A program made the position numbers and the translations under genes. Of a stretch of DNA of 64,000 bases, positions 15,288-23,786 are shown piece by piece. Source of the stretch: Paenibacillus xerothermodurans (GTDB taxonomy: Bacteria > Bacillota > Bacilli > Paenibacillales > NBRC-103111); contig NZ_NHRJ02000002.1 of NCBI RefSeq assembly GCF_002220865.2, positions 372,001 through 436,000 on the forward strand. Direction: 5' to 3'. The notes beneath the pieces are model-generated. The model did not search any database, was not told where the DNA came from, and saw only the letters and a program-made list of their open reading frames with translations. Within the stretch, counting starts at the first letter, position 1. Each line of letters starts with the position of its first letter.

Positions 15288-18050
15288 CTAGCGCGTGCCG
15301 GCACCGGATCCCGGCTCAGCCGCGGGATCCGTCCCTCTGTCACCGGCGCTCTGCCCGGTGACAGGAACTCCACCACCCGTGCCCGGGGTGGTGCGTCCTG
15401 ACGGGGTCGTGCCCGAAGGCGACCCCGTCTGTGGCGCAGGTGCAGGTTGCGAAGCACCTGACCCTGCGTCGCTGCCGCTGCCCCGTCCGGCAGCGGGCTC
15501 ACGGGTACCGCCGCCAGGCGCTGCGGTACCGGGATCTTCGGTACCGGCGCCGTCGGTACCGCGAGGGTCTCCACCGGGCGCGGTCGCCCCGCCCGGTCCA
15601 GCACCGCCGCGCCGGTCACCCGGCTCCGGCGTGTCTTGGCCTGGCGTCCCGCGGCCTTCCCCATCGCGGCCTTGCAGATGGCCGGGATCTCCGTCGCCCG
15701 GCATCTGACCCGGCTGCAGGTCTTCGCCTTCACCCGGAACCTGGCCCTCGCCCGGCAGTTCACCTTCACTTGGGAACTCGCCTGGTGTTTCTCCAGGCTG
15801 CAAGGGATCGGTTCCTTCTATAGCAGGCACCGTCACCGTTGCGAGGTTAGATCTGTCGCCAGGTTCGCCGCTATTGCGATCGATCGGTACCACCGCGTAC
15901 TGATAAGTAACGCCCGGTGTCACCAAGATATCTTTTACATTTGTAGCTTCCGTCGTGGTAAGAGGTTCAGTGGAGAATTCCGCCTCCTGCTCCTCCTTAC
16001 GCAAAATCTGATAGCTTGTGCCTTCGCTCAAGGGGGACCAGCTTAACGCCACGGCCGGGCTTGGCCCTTCCACATATTCCGCCTTTAGATCAGTTACCCC
16101 TTTTGGAGGAGGCACCGGTTCCTTCACGCCTTGCGGCCTCGTGAACTCGGTCATCTCATGCTTGGCGAGTGCCTTGGACATAACCTCCTTGAAAATCACG
16201 GCAGGCGCACCGCTGTTCATGGAAACATAGTGCTTCGCATCGGGCTTGTCAAAACCAAGCCACACCGCCGCGCTCCATTCTGGCGTATAACCGGTAAACC
16301 ACAAGTCACGGTTGTATTTCTCCAGACCCTTGATCACATTTTGTGTTGAACCGGTTTTGCCCGCCACAGGACGGTTGAACTTCGCTGCTGCACCTGTGCC
16401 GCCCGGCTCCACCACGCCTTGCATCATATGCGTCATGTAGTACGCCGTTTTAGCGCTCATCACCGGTTCCTTGCTCTGTTCGTTAAATTCAAACACGGTT
16501 TCGTTGTCTCTATTTACAATTTTGGCAATAGAGTGTGTCGTGTTGAAGTAACCGTTATTGCCGAACGCACCGTAGGCAGCCGCCATTTGTACCGGCGTGG
16601 CTCCATGTGTCATACCACCCAATGCAATCGCCAAATGGTTATCCTTCGCTTTGTCAAACTGGATGCCCAGTTTTTCAGCAAACTGGATGCCATTCCTCAC
16701 ATTAAGTTCGTTCAATAGCCAGACCGCAGGTGCGTTAATGGACCTTTTCACAGCGTCGTACATCGTCACCTGGCCTCTATATACACCATCGTAATTTCGC
16801 GGCGAATAGCCGTTGTAATTTTCCCTGGTGTCCGGCAGCATACTGTAAGGCGTATATTTACCGGTTTCCAAAGCAGGAGCATACACTAGAATCGGCTTGA
16901 TGGAAGAGCCCGGCTGCTGCATGATCATTGCGCGGTTAAGTCCGGTAGCCACATAATCGCGTCCCCCCACCAACCCGACTAATCCGCCGTTTTTGTGGTT
17001 GATGATAGCCATGGCCCCCTGCATCTTTTGCTGCGGTCCGTCCTTTTGGAAAAACTTCGGATTCGCAAAGGTTTGTTCCATAATTTTTTGCGCGTTGGCA
17101 TCCATAGTAGTGTAAATTTTATACCCGCCGCGCAGCACCTCATCCTCAGAAATGCCGTGCACTTCGTTAGCTTCATTAATCACATAATCGATGAACGCTA
17201 AATAATTTTTGTTGCCGCTCGTCGTCTGAGGGGGCTGATAGTCCACAGCGGCGGCCTCAGCACGCTCTTGCTCTGTGATGTACCCTTGGTCCAGCATCAG
17301 CTGCAACACAACCGCGCGGCGCTCCTTGGATTTCTCGGGATTGGAGATCGGATTATAAACGCTTGGTGCCTTCGGAATAGCGGCGAGAGTCGCCATTTGC
17401 CACACTTTTAGCTGCTGCAGATCGGAAACATTGAAATATCTTTTTGCTGCAGCTTTGACACCATAAGCCCGTTGGCCGAAAAATATGCGGTTCATATACA
17501 TAGTTAGAATCTCGTCTTTAGTGTACTTGTCTTCCAGCGCAACGGCGATGGACATCTCGGTGGCTTTACGAAAGAATGTTTTATCATTGCTCAGAAATAA
17601 ATTTTTAGCCAGCTGCTGAGTGATCGTGCTTCCGCCTTCCACCGCACTGCGCGCTACGATATCTTTGACCAGTGCGCGGCCGATGCCCAAGAAATCGATC
17701 CCCGCATGCTGCTCGAACCTTTGGTCCTCTGTTGCTATAAAGGCTTGCCGCAGCTTCTCAGGCACTTGCTCCGTCGTTACCATTTCCCGGTTCTCATATT
17801 CACCGTGCAATAACGCTAATTCGGCCCCGCTGCCGTCATACACATGGGAAGCTTGATCCATATCCAGCTTATTCCAATTTTCATTCAAAATCTTATTACC
17901 GCTGATGATGATAAAGATATAGACCCCGAGCGCGCAGATCAACGCAACCAAGGCAGCTACAAATGCCAACGTGAGCGCTCTCCCCACGCCCATTTTTTTC
18001 TTCTTTTTGGTCGTGGTTTTGCCCGTCGTTGCTTTCTTGACAGTAGACAT
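15288..18050 (-). CDS. Class A penicillin-binding protein (PBP1A family) with FN3 domain
   Basis: This bifunctional murein synthase of 920 residues has a lysine-rich cytoplasmic N-terminus (KKATTGKTTTKKKKK) and one membrane anchor near 25-50. A GT51 transglycosylase follows (EDQRFEQHAGIDFLGIGRAL and EGGSTITQQLAKNLFL near 95-145), then a transpeptidase with SxxK in PGSSIKPIL, SxN in KRSINAPAV and KTGST. A fibronectin type III-like domain occupies about 680-770. The last about 150 residues are very Gly/Pro/Thr-rich (for example SPSGTTPSGRTTPGTGGG) and GC-rich at the DNA level. The start at 18050 follows GGGGTGA; codons further upstream are not needed. Confidence 0.95.
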   Translation of the reverse strand: MSTVKKATTGKTTTKKKKKMGVGRALTLAFVAALVALICALGVYIFIIISGNKILNENWNKLDMDQASHVYDGSGAELALLHGEYENREMVTTEQVPEKLRQAFIATEDQRFEQHAGIDFLGIGRALVKDIVARSAVEGGSTITQQLAKNLFLSNDKTFFRKATEMSIAVALEDKYTKDEILTMYMNRIFFGQRAYGVKAAAKRYFNVSDLQQLKVWQMATLAAIPKAPSVYNPISNPEKSKERRAVVLQLMLDQGYITEQERAEAAAVDYQPPQTTSGNKNYLAFIDYVINEANEVHGISEDEVLRGGYKIYTTMDANAQKIMEQTFANPKFFQKDGPQQKMQGAMAIINHKNGGLVGLVGGRDYVATGLNRAMIMQQPGSSIKPILVYAPALETGKYTPYSMLPDTRENYNGYSPRNYDGVYRGQVTMYDAVKRSINAPAVWLLNELNVRNGIQFAEKLGIQFDKAKDNHLAIALGGMTHGATPVQMAAAYGAFGNNGYFNTTHSIAKIVNRDNETVFEFNEQSKEPVMSAKTAYYMTHMMQGVVEPGGTGAAAKFNRPVAGKTGSTQNVIKGLEKYNRDLWFTGYTPEWSAAVWLGFDKPDAKHYVSMNSGAPAVIFKEVMSKALAKHEMTEFTRPQGVKEPVPPPKGVTDLKAEYVEGPSPAVALSWSPLSEGTSYQILRKEEQEAEFSTEPLTTTEATNVKDILVTPGVTYQYAVVPIDRNSGEPGDRSNLATVTVPAIEGTDPLQPGETPGEFPSEGELPGEGQVPGEGEDLQPGQMPGDGDPGHLQGRDGEGRGTPGQDTPEPGDRRGGAGPGGATAPGGDPRGTDGAGTEDPGTAAPGGGTREPAAGRGSGSDAGSGASQPAPAPQTGSPSGTTPSGRTTPGTGGGVPVTGQSAGDRGTDPAAEPGSGAGTR

Positions 18051-18182
18051 CTCCGTCACCCCTTTTTTCTCTTTACAATAAAAGAACAACCCTAATAAAC
18101 GGGGTTGCTCTTGCGGATCATATTTGATTAGACGTAAAATGAATCGCAAAGGTTTCGCAAGAAGTTAAAACCGCGCGGCCGC

Positions 18183-18425
18183 CTAGCTTTCAGTGCCGCT
18201 GTCCTGCTGCATCAGCGAGACTGATCGCTGCGGAGTGAAGGTCGAGATCGCATGCTTGTAAACCATCTGTTGGCGGCCTTCACTATCGATGATGATGGTG
18301 AAATTATCGAACGCGCGGATGACCCCCCGGATTTGAAAACCATTCGTCAAATAGACGGTCACGGGAATGTTTTCCTTGCGAAGCTGGTTCAAAAATGTGT
18401 CCTGGATATTGATCGATTTGTTCAT
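18183..18425 (-). CDS. hfq: RNA chaperone Hfq
   Basis: This 80-residue Sm-like protein forms hexameric rings that bind U- and A-rich RNA. The Sm1 motif ([21 protein letters not shown]) and the Sm2 motif YKHAIS are intact. Its C-terminal tail is short ([17 protein letters not shown]). Of two adjacent ATG codons, the second (18425) is better spaced from GAGGGGG. It lies 19 bases after miaA, the common miaA-hfq order. Confidence 0.97.
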   Translation of the reverse strand: MNKSINIQDTFLNQLRKENIPVTVYLTNGFQIRGVIRAFDNFTIIIDSEGRQQMVYKHAISTFTPQRSVSLMQQDSGTES

Positions 18426-18444
18426 CATGGGCCCCCTCAATGAA

Positions 18445-19404
18445 TTAGCGTTCGATGTTTAACTTATCTGCTATTATAGCATGAACTTCTTTCAAATGGG
18501 CAGAAAAATTCCCCAGTTCACTAACATCTACCCACTGGATTTCTTTCATGTGACGAAACCAGGACAGCTGACGTTTGGCAAATCGGCGTGTGTCCCGCTT
18601 AAGCAGTTGCACCGCAGCATCCCATGACAAAAGGCCTTCCAGATAGTAGATTATTTCCTTGTATCCGAGCCCCTGCATAGATATGTAGTCTTTGCCGTAG
18701 CCCTTCTGGAGCAGGCCCTCCACTTCTTCGACCAAACCTTCCCCGATCATCTGATCGATGCGCTCTTCAATTCGTTTATATAGTAAAGCTCTATCCATTG
18801 TCAACCCGATAATACATAGTTCGTAGGGTGATTGCTTTTTTTGTACCTTGAGCCGCTCAGATAGTGATTTTCCTGTTAAGTGAAAAATTTCCAATGCCCG
18901 GATGACGCGCCGCTGATCATTGGCATGCAGCCTCTCCGCTGTTTCTGGATCAATCTTCCGCAGCTTCTCGAGCAGCGCGTCAGGGCCGAATTGCTCGGCG
19001 TAGCGCAGCTGTTCTGCCCGGAACCCCTCATCCGAGCCCACTTCGCTAAATTCGAAGCCGTAGCATACGGATTCAACGTAAAGCCCGGTACCTCCGACAA
19101 GAAAGGGCAGTTTGCCACGGGCATGAACGTCCAGAATACACTCGCGGGCACGTTCCTGAAATTCAGCGACCGAAAACGGATAATCGGGATCGTGGATATC
19201 AATCAAATGGTGCGGAACCCGCTCTCTTTCCTGGAGGTTTGCTTTGGCCGTACCGATATCCATCCCCCGGTACACCTGCATGGAATCACCTGAGATGATT
19301 TCCGCATCATACTCTTCCGCCAATTCAAGGCTGAGCCGTGTTTTTCCTACCGCGGTAGGGCCTACCAAAACAAGCAGCTGCGGCTTGTCCAAAGCCTGTG
19401 TCAC
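18445..19404 (-). CDS. miaA: tRNA dimethylallyltransferase MiaA
   Basis: MiaA adds a dimethylallyl group to N6 of A37 in tRNAs reading codons that begin with U. The 319-residue protein has P-loop [20 protein letters not shown] near 12-31, the substrate segment [18 protein letters not shown] near 40, the [19 protein letters not shown] region near 102, and the C-terminal [17 protein letters not shown]. It starts with GTG, overlapping the stop of the upstream methyltransferase gene as GTGA, which implies translational coupling. Confidence 0.97.
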   Translation of the reverse strand: MTQALDKPQLLVLVGPTAVGKTRLSLELAEEYDAEIISGDSMQVYRGMDIGTAKANLQERERVPHHLIDIHDPDYPFSVAEFQERARECILDVHARGKLPFLVGGTGLYVESVCYGFEFSEVGSDEGFRAEQLRYAEQFGPDALLEKLRKIDPETAERLHANDQRRVIRALEIFHLTGKSLSERLKVQKKQSPYELCIIGLTMDRALLYKRIEERIDQMIGEGLVEEVEGLLQKGYGKDYISMQGLGYKEIIYYLEGLLSWDAAVQLLKRDTRRFAKRQLSWFRHMKEIQWVDVSELGNFSAHLKEVHAIIADKLNIER

Positions 19405-20198
19405 AGTCGTATCACTCCGTACGCTATTTTCGTGGTGGACCGGTGCACTTCAGTGACGCCCAAGCGTGCAAATTCTTTGCTGTCGCGGTGTTCCTTCAAC
19501 ACAATCGTTCGCCGCGCAACCCGCACAGCCTCACGAATGGTGGCTTCAGACACCGCCCTGGGATCAGCCAGCCCTCGTATGGCACCGATCGAATTCGATT
19601 CCTGGATAGGCTTGCGGAACATTGGATCAAAGTAGATCACATCAAACGCCTTGTCAGGCTGTTTCCGCAAAAAATCGTAATGATCCGCCTGCTGTACTTG
19701 AATTCGACGCATAGCCTCGTTCATGCCGGGAATATCGGAGTGATATGCGCTTAGGCCATGCTGAAGCAGCAGGTAAGGGATCGCCTGGCTTTCCAACGCG
19801 ACTACCTCTCCTTTGCTCCCCAGTGCAAAGGAATAAACAATCGCATCGGAACCGAGTCCCGCCGTACAATCCAGCACGCGGTCGCCGCATTTGAGCCGAG
19901 ACAGCTCAATCAATGTGTCCGGTTCGCCGTTCAGCAGCCGTTTCACCCGGATGGCCGCAAGGCTTGGATGAAAAAACAGCACCGGCTGCTGCTCCTGATA
20001 ATACTCTATTCGCTCCTTGGATACAAGCAGGATGCTTGTGTCATCATATCGTTCGCTGATCCGGGAAAGCGATTGCCGCCTGCGTGCCACAGGGCGAACC
20101 GGTTCCGCTATTTCCGGTAATTCCCTAAGCTGCCGCACCAGGCATTCAGCTAGTGCCACCTGCTCGGGGCCCGGATCATAGGAAGTTGTTACCAGCAA
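19401..20198 (-). CDS. RsmJ-like class I SAM-dependent methyltransferase
   Basis: This 265-residue protein has a Rossmann methyltransferase core: motif I VLDCTAGLGSDAIVYSFALG near 109-128, the acidic loop VALESQ, and the motif IV-like YFDPMFRKPIQES near 190, which resembles RsmJ/DUF548 16S rRNA methyltransferases. The N-terminal part (about 1-80) is less clear. Translation starts at TTG directly after the mutL stop, with AAAGGGTGA inside the mutL end as ribosome-binding site. It links mutL to miaA-hfq in one run. The target nucleic acid is an inference. Confidence 0.82.
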   Translation of the reverse strand: MLVTTSYDPGPEQVALAECLVRQLRELPEIAEPVRPVARRRQSLSRISERYDDTSILLVSKERIEYYQEQQPVLFFHPSLAAIRVKRLLNGEPDTLIELSRLKCGDRVLDCTAGLGSDAIVYSFALGSKGEVVALESQAIPYLLLQHGLSAYHSDIPGMNEAMRRIQVQQADHYDFLRKQPDKAFDVIYFDPMFRKPIQESNSIGAIRGLADPRAVSEATIREAVRVARRTIVLKEHRDSKEFARLGVTEVHRSTTKIAYGVIRL

Positions 20199-22283
20199 CT
20201 ACATCACCCTTTTAAACATTTTTTCCAGCTCGTAGGTGGAGAAGCTGATTACAATAGGGCGCCCATGAGGACATGTATAAGGATTGCGGCAGGCTGCCAA
20301 CCGGTCCAGCAGCGCCTCGATCTCCAGCGTACTCAAGCCCTGATTGGCCTTGATCGAGGCCTTGCAGGAGCACATAATCGCAGCCTTTTCGCGGAGCTTT
20401 CCAAGATCAATTGTTTTACGCTCGGTTAGCAGCCACTCGATCATTTCCTCCACTAACGCTTTTTCCTCTCCTGGCGGAAACCAGTGCGGATACGCCCTGA
20501 CCAAATAAGCATTGCCTCCGAACGGTTCCATATATACTCCTGCCTGCTGGAGCACCGCTATCTTATCCTTCAATCGCTCCGCCTCGGAAGGGGTGAACTC
20601 AACTGTAATCGGCACAAGCAGCTCCTGGCTCGCTTCTGCCGGTTGACCGAACTTCTCATAGTAGTACTCATAATTGATTCGCTCATGCGCAGCATGCTGG
20701 TCGATCAGGAACAATCCCTCTTCGTTTTGCGCGATAATGTAAGTCCCATGCATCTGTCCTATCGCAGACAACCTTGGAAACGCCGGCAGTGAAGGCGTGT
20801 CCCGTTCCCCGCTCACATGGAGCGCGCGCACCACCTCCTCGCCGGCTACCGCCCGATTTGGCGTGCTTCTTTCCCGCTCCGCGCGTGCACGCGCATCGAC
20901 ACTGTGAGAGCCTCGGGCGTCGGCGGAAGTACTGCTGCTTCGGTGCTCGCTGCCGCCTGTTGTGCGATAGTCTGCGAGTCGTGCCGCATCGTCGGTTCCC
21001 GCTGCGGAGCCAGCATCTCCCGGGCGGCCGCCATAGCTGTCAAACAAGCTTCTCTCGTCAGCCGCCGTGCTATTCGGATGACTGCCGCTGCCGGCTGCGG
21101 CTGCCGTCTCGTCGGCCGTACTGCGTGCGCTCGCAGCCGAGCGGTCTCCCGCCGGTTGATGAGGAGATGCGGGAAGGTTCGCCGATGCGAGCCCCGCAGC
21201 CGTGGCAGTCTGTGGCGCGTCGGGGCGGTAAAGCTCCATCTGTTCCTGGATCAACGGCTGCTGCTTCGTTTTCTCGCCCATGCCGGGAATCAGAACTTGC
21301 CGGTTCAACACACGCCGCACCTGCTGCTCCACAAACTGAATCAGCTCCTGCTCCTTGCTGAATCTAACCTCCAGCTTGGCAGGATGCACATTGACGTCGA
21401 CCAGCGTGGGGTCCATGCGGACGTGAACCGCCGCTACCGGAAAACGGTTGATCGGCAGTAAGGTATGGTATCCCTGCAACAGCGCGTGGATCACTGTGTA
21501 GTTGCGGATATAACGTCCGTTGATCACGGTTGAAATGCCGTTGCGGTTGGCGCGGGTCGTCTCCGGCTTACCTATGAATCCGCTGATCGAATAATCGAGA
21601 TGCTCTCCTTCGATTGGCAGCATCGATTTCGCAACCGCGGAGCCGTAAATAGCAGCAATGACCTGCAGCATATCCGAGTTCCCAAGAGTTTGAATCAGCA
21701 GGTTGCCGTTATGCTTCAACGTGAAGGCGATGTCGGGGTGAGCGAGCGAGAGCCTGTAAATATAATCCGACACATGGCCTAACTCGGTTTGCACGGTTTT
21801 CATGTATTTCAACCTTGCGGGCGTGTTGAAGAAAAGATCGCGCACCTGAATATCCGTGCCCCGTTGGGCGGCCGTGTCTTCACACGTTTTTACCGCACCC
21901 CCCTCCATCACCAGCCGATGGCCGAGCCCGCTCTGTTCGGCGGACGTGACACAAGTCACTTTGGACACCGCTGCAATACTCGGCAGTGCTTCGCCGCGGA
22001 AGCCTAAGGTACGAATGGAAAACAAATCCTGACTGCTCGCAATTTTACTTGTCGCATGGCGAAAAAAAGCGGCCTCACAATCATCCCGCTCCATACCGCT
22101 GCCATTATCGATGACCCGAATTAATCCCAGGCCGCCTTCCTCGATCATGACATCGATCCGAGTACTTCCTGCGTCAATTGCGTTCTCTACGAGCTCCTTG
22201 ACAACGGAGGAAGGGCGTTCCACCACTTCCCCTGCCGCTATTTGATTGGCGATGTGCTCATCCAAAACCCTGATTTTTCCCAT
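20199..22283 (-). CDS. mutL: DNA mismatch repair protein MutL
   Basis: This 694-residue mismatch repair endonuclease has GHKL ATPase motifs ELVENAIDAGSTRIDV near 30, DNGSGM near 60 and GFRGEALPSI near 95. The C-terminal nuclease motif is DQHAAHERINYE near 510, with SCKASIKAN and the metal-site CPHGRP at the end. This is the nicking type of MutL found in bacteria without MutH. The linker (about 345-480) is long and Ser/Ala/Asp/Arg-rich, with little predicted order. AAGGAG lies before the ATG at 22283, 14 bases after the S41 protease gene. Confidence 0.97.
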   Translation of the reverse strand: MGKIRVLDEHIANQIAAGEVVERPSSVVKELVENAIDAGSTRIDVMIEEGGLGLIRVIDNGSGMERDDCEAAFFRHATSKIASSQDLFSIRTLGFRGEALPSIAAVSKVTCVTSAEQSGLGHRLVMEGGAVKTCEDTAAQRGTDIQVRDLFFNTPARLKYMKTVQTELGHVSDYIYRLSLAHPDIAFTLKHNGNLLIQTLGNSDMLQVIAAIYGSAVAKSMLPIEGEHLDYSISGFIGKPETTRANRNGISTVINGRYIRNYTVIHALLQGYHTLLPINRFPVAAVHVRMDPTLVDVNVHPAKLEVRFSKEQELIQFVEQQVRRVLNRQVLIPGMGEKTKQQPLIQEQMELYRPDAPQTATAAGLASANLPASPHQPAGDRSAASARSTADETAAAAGSGSHPNSTAADERSLFDSYGGRPGDAGSAAGTDDAARLADYRTTGGSEHRSSSTSADARGSHSVDARARAERERSTPNRAVAGEEVVRALHVSGERDTPSLPAFPRLSAIGQMHGTYIIAQNEEGLFLIDQHAAHERINYEYYYEKFGQPAEASQELLVPITVEFTPSEAERLKDKIAVLQQAGVYMEPFGGNAYLVRAYPHWFPPGEEKALVEEMIEWLLTERKTIDLGKLREKAAIMCSCKASIKANQGLSTLEIEALLDRLAACRNPYTCPHGRPIVISFSTYELEKMFKRVM

Positions 22284-22297
22284 AAAACCGCTCCTTA

Positions 22298-23743
22298 TCA
22301 GGACACCGTTAACGCGAGCTGTCCTTCGTTGTCTGACCATTGCAGCTGTGGAAAGCTGGCGCTGACGTTCGCCATATTGACGTAGCTTATGCCATCCTTC
22401 AGCAGCAGGTCGCCGGTGGCCTGCTGGAACGTATGTGCAGCGCCGGCCGCAGCGAGATCAATCGCTTGGGCTTGTTCATTCCAAGCAATTGTCCCGCCCA
22501 GCAGTGCGCTTAGCACGCGCGAGGGAATGTACACGCCGTTCTCCCGCACCACGTTCATCTCATCATCCACCGCGATACCGTTGACTTTTACTCCTCTTTC
22601 ATCCACCACCAGGCTGACCTTGCCAATTCCCGCCTGCTGCAGCGCAGTCACCAACTGCGGCACTTCGCCGTCAACTTCTATGTCCGGCGCTATTCCGACG
22701 TTATTGACCTTACGCATGTTTGGAGTTAAATACTCTTCGATCGTAATCTTCAGCGCGCCCCCACCGGTGAGGGGAAACAAGGTCTGCACGCTTCCTTTGC
22801 CATATGTCTTCATACCGATGACCTTCGCTGCGGCGTTGTAGTCCTGCAGCGCACCCGTTAAAACCTCGGAAGCACTGGCACTGTATTCGTTCACCAGAAT
22901 GTACACCGGAAACGGCTGTGTCGTTCCATCGGCAAATTTGACAGGATGGTCCACGTTATCTTTATCCTTGGTATGGATCAAAATGCCTTCCTTCACAAAC
23001 AGCCGGGCCATATTGACGGCCGTGTCCACGATTCCTCCGGGATTGTACCGCAAGTCCAAAATAAGGCTGTTGATGCCGCTCTGTTTAAGCTCTGCCAGCT
23101 GCGCAGCCGTCAACTCGTCCGCATCGGATGAGAAGCTAGTTACCCGGATGTAACCAATGCCAGGATCGAACTTTTTGTGTGTTACGACGGGGAGCTGGAT
23201 CGTTTGGCGCGTCATCTCGAGAACCACGCGCTGTGCACCCCGCTGCACGGTGACGGAGACCGGAGTACCTTCGGGACCGATTATTTTGTTCGTCACCTCG
23301 TCGATGTTTAACCCTGTGACCGGCTCCCCGTTCACTGCGGTAATCATATCATCCACCTGCATACCCGCTTTTTGTGCGGGGCCGTCAAATACTTCAGACA
23401 CATATACGCCGTCAGGCTGCTCGAGTACCCGGATTCCCACGCCGACGTAGTTATTTTGCAAAGAGCCCTCAAACTTTTTCAGCTCCTCTGCGGAGAAGTA
23501 CACTGTATACGGATCATTCAATGATTGAACCATGGACTGGATGGCAACGTCCGCCAAGCGCTCCGGGTTAGGATTAGCCACATGATTCTGCTGAAGCAGA
23601 TTCATTACCTCCTCAATGCGCGCCGACTCGGTATCCGCTGCGACAGCCGCGATGGAAGAGGACGCAGGCGGAAAAAGCAGTGTAAAACTAAGTACAACGG
23701 CAGCAGTGCGCCGCCATATTGCCGGGTGGCCATGTGATTTCAT
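22298..23743 (-). CDS. S41 family C-terminal processing protease with C-terminal stalk domain
   Basis: This 481-residue exported CtpA-like protease has a signal peptide (about 1-36), a PDZ domain around 95-175 (GVGIRVLEQPDGVYVSEVFD) and an S41 domain. The serine is in NEYSASASEVL near 285 and the lysine in KTYGKGSVQ near 315. The last about 100 residues (VYIPSRVLSALLGGTIAWNE..) look like a copper amine oxidase N-terminal or stalk domain, common on Paenibacillus cell-surface proteins. It lies between mutS and mutL, breaking the usual mutSL adjacency. Its substrate is unknown. Confidence 0.93.
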   Translation of the reverse strand: MKSHGHPAIWRRTAAVVLSFTLLFPPASSSIAAVAADTESARIEEVMNLLQQNHVANPNPERLADVAIQSMVQSLNDPYTVYFSAEELKKFEGSLQNNYVGVGIRVLEQPDGVYVSEVFDGPAQKAGMQVDDMITAVNGEPVTGLNIDEVTNKIIGPEGTPVSVTVQRGAQRVVLEMTRQTIQLPVVTHKKFDPGIGYIRVTSFSSDADELTAAQLAELKQSGINSLILDLRYNPGGIVDTAVNMARLFVKEGILIHTKDKDNVDHPVKFADGTTQPFPVYILVNEYSASASEVLTGALQDYNAAAKVIGMKTYGKGSVQTLFPLTGGGALKITIEEYLTPNMRKVNNVGIAPDIEVDGEVPQLVTALQQAGIGKVSLVVDERGVKVNGIAVDDEMNVVRENGVYIPSRVLSALLGGTIAWNEQAQAIDLAAAGAAHTFQQATGDLLLKDGISYVNMANVSASFPQLQWSDNEGQLALTVS

Positions 23744-23786
23744 AATGTTGTTCCTTTCATCTCAAAAGAGCGTTGTAATGAATGAC

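Noticed and set aside
15295-15823. Several long plus-strand open frames rich in Pro, Ala and Arg
   Set aside because: They are antisense to the GC-rich low-complexity tail of the penicillin-binding protein, where stop codons are rare by composition; no ribosome-binding sites or recognisable sequence.
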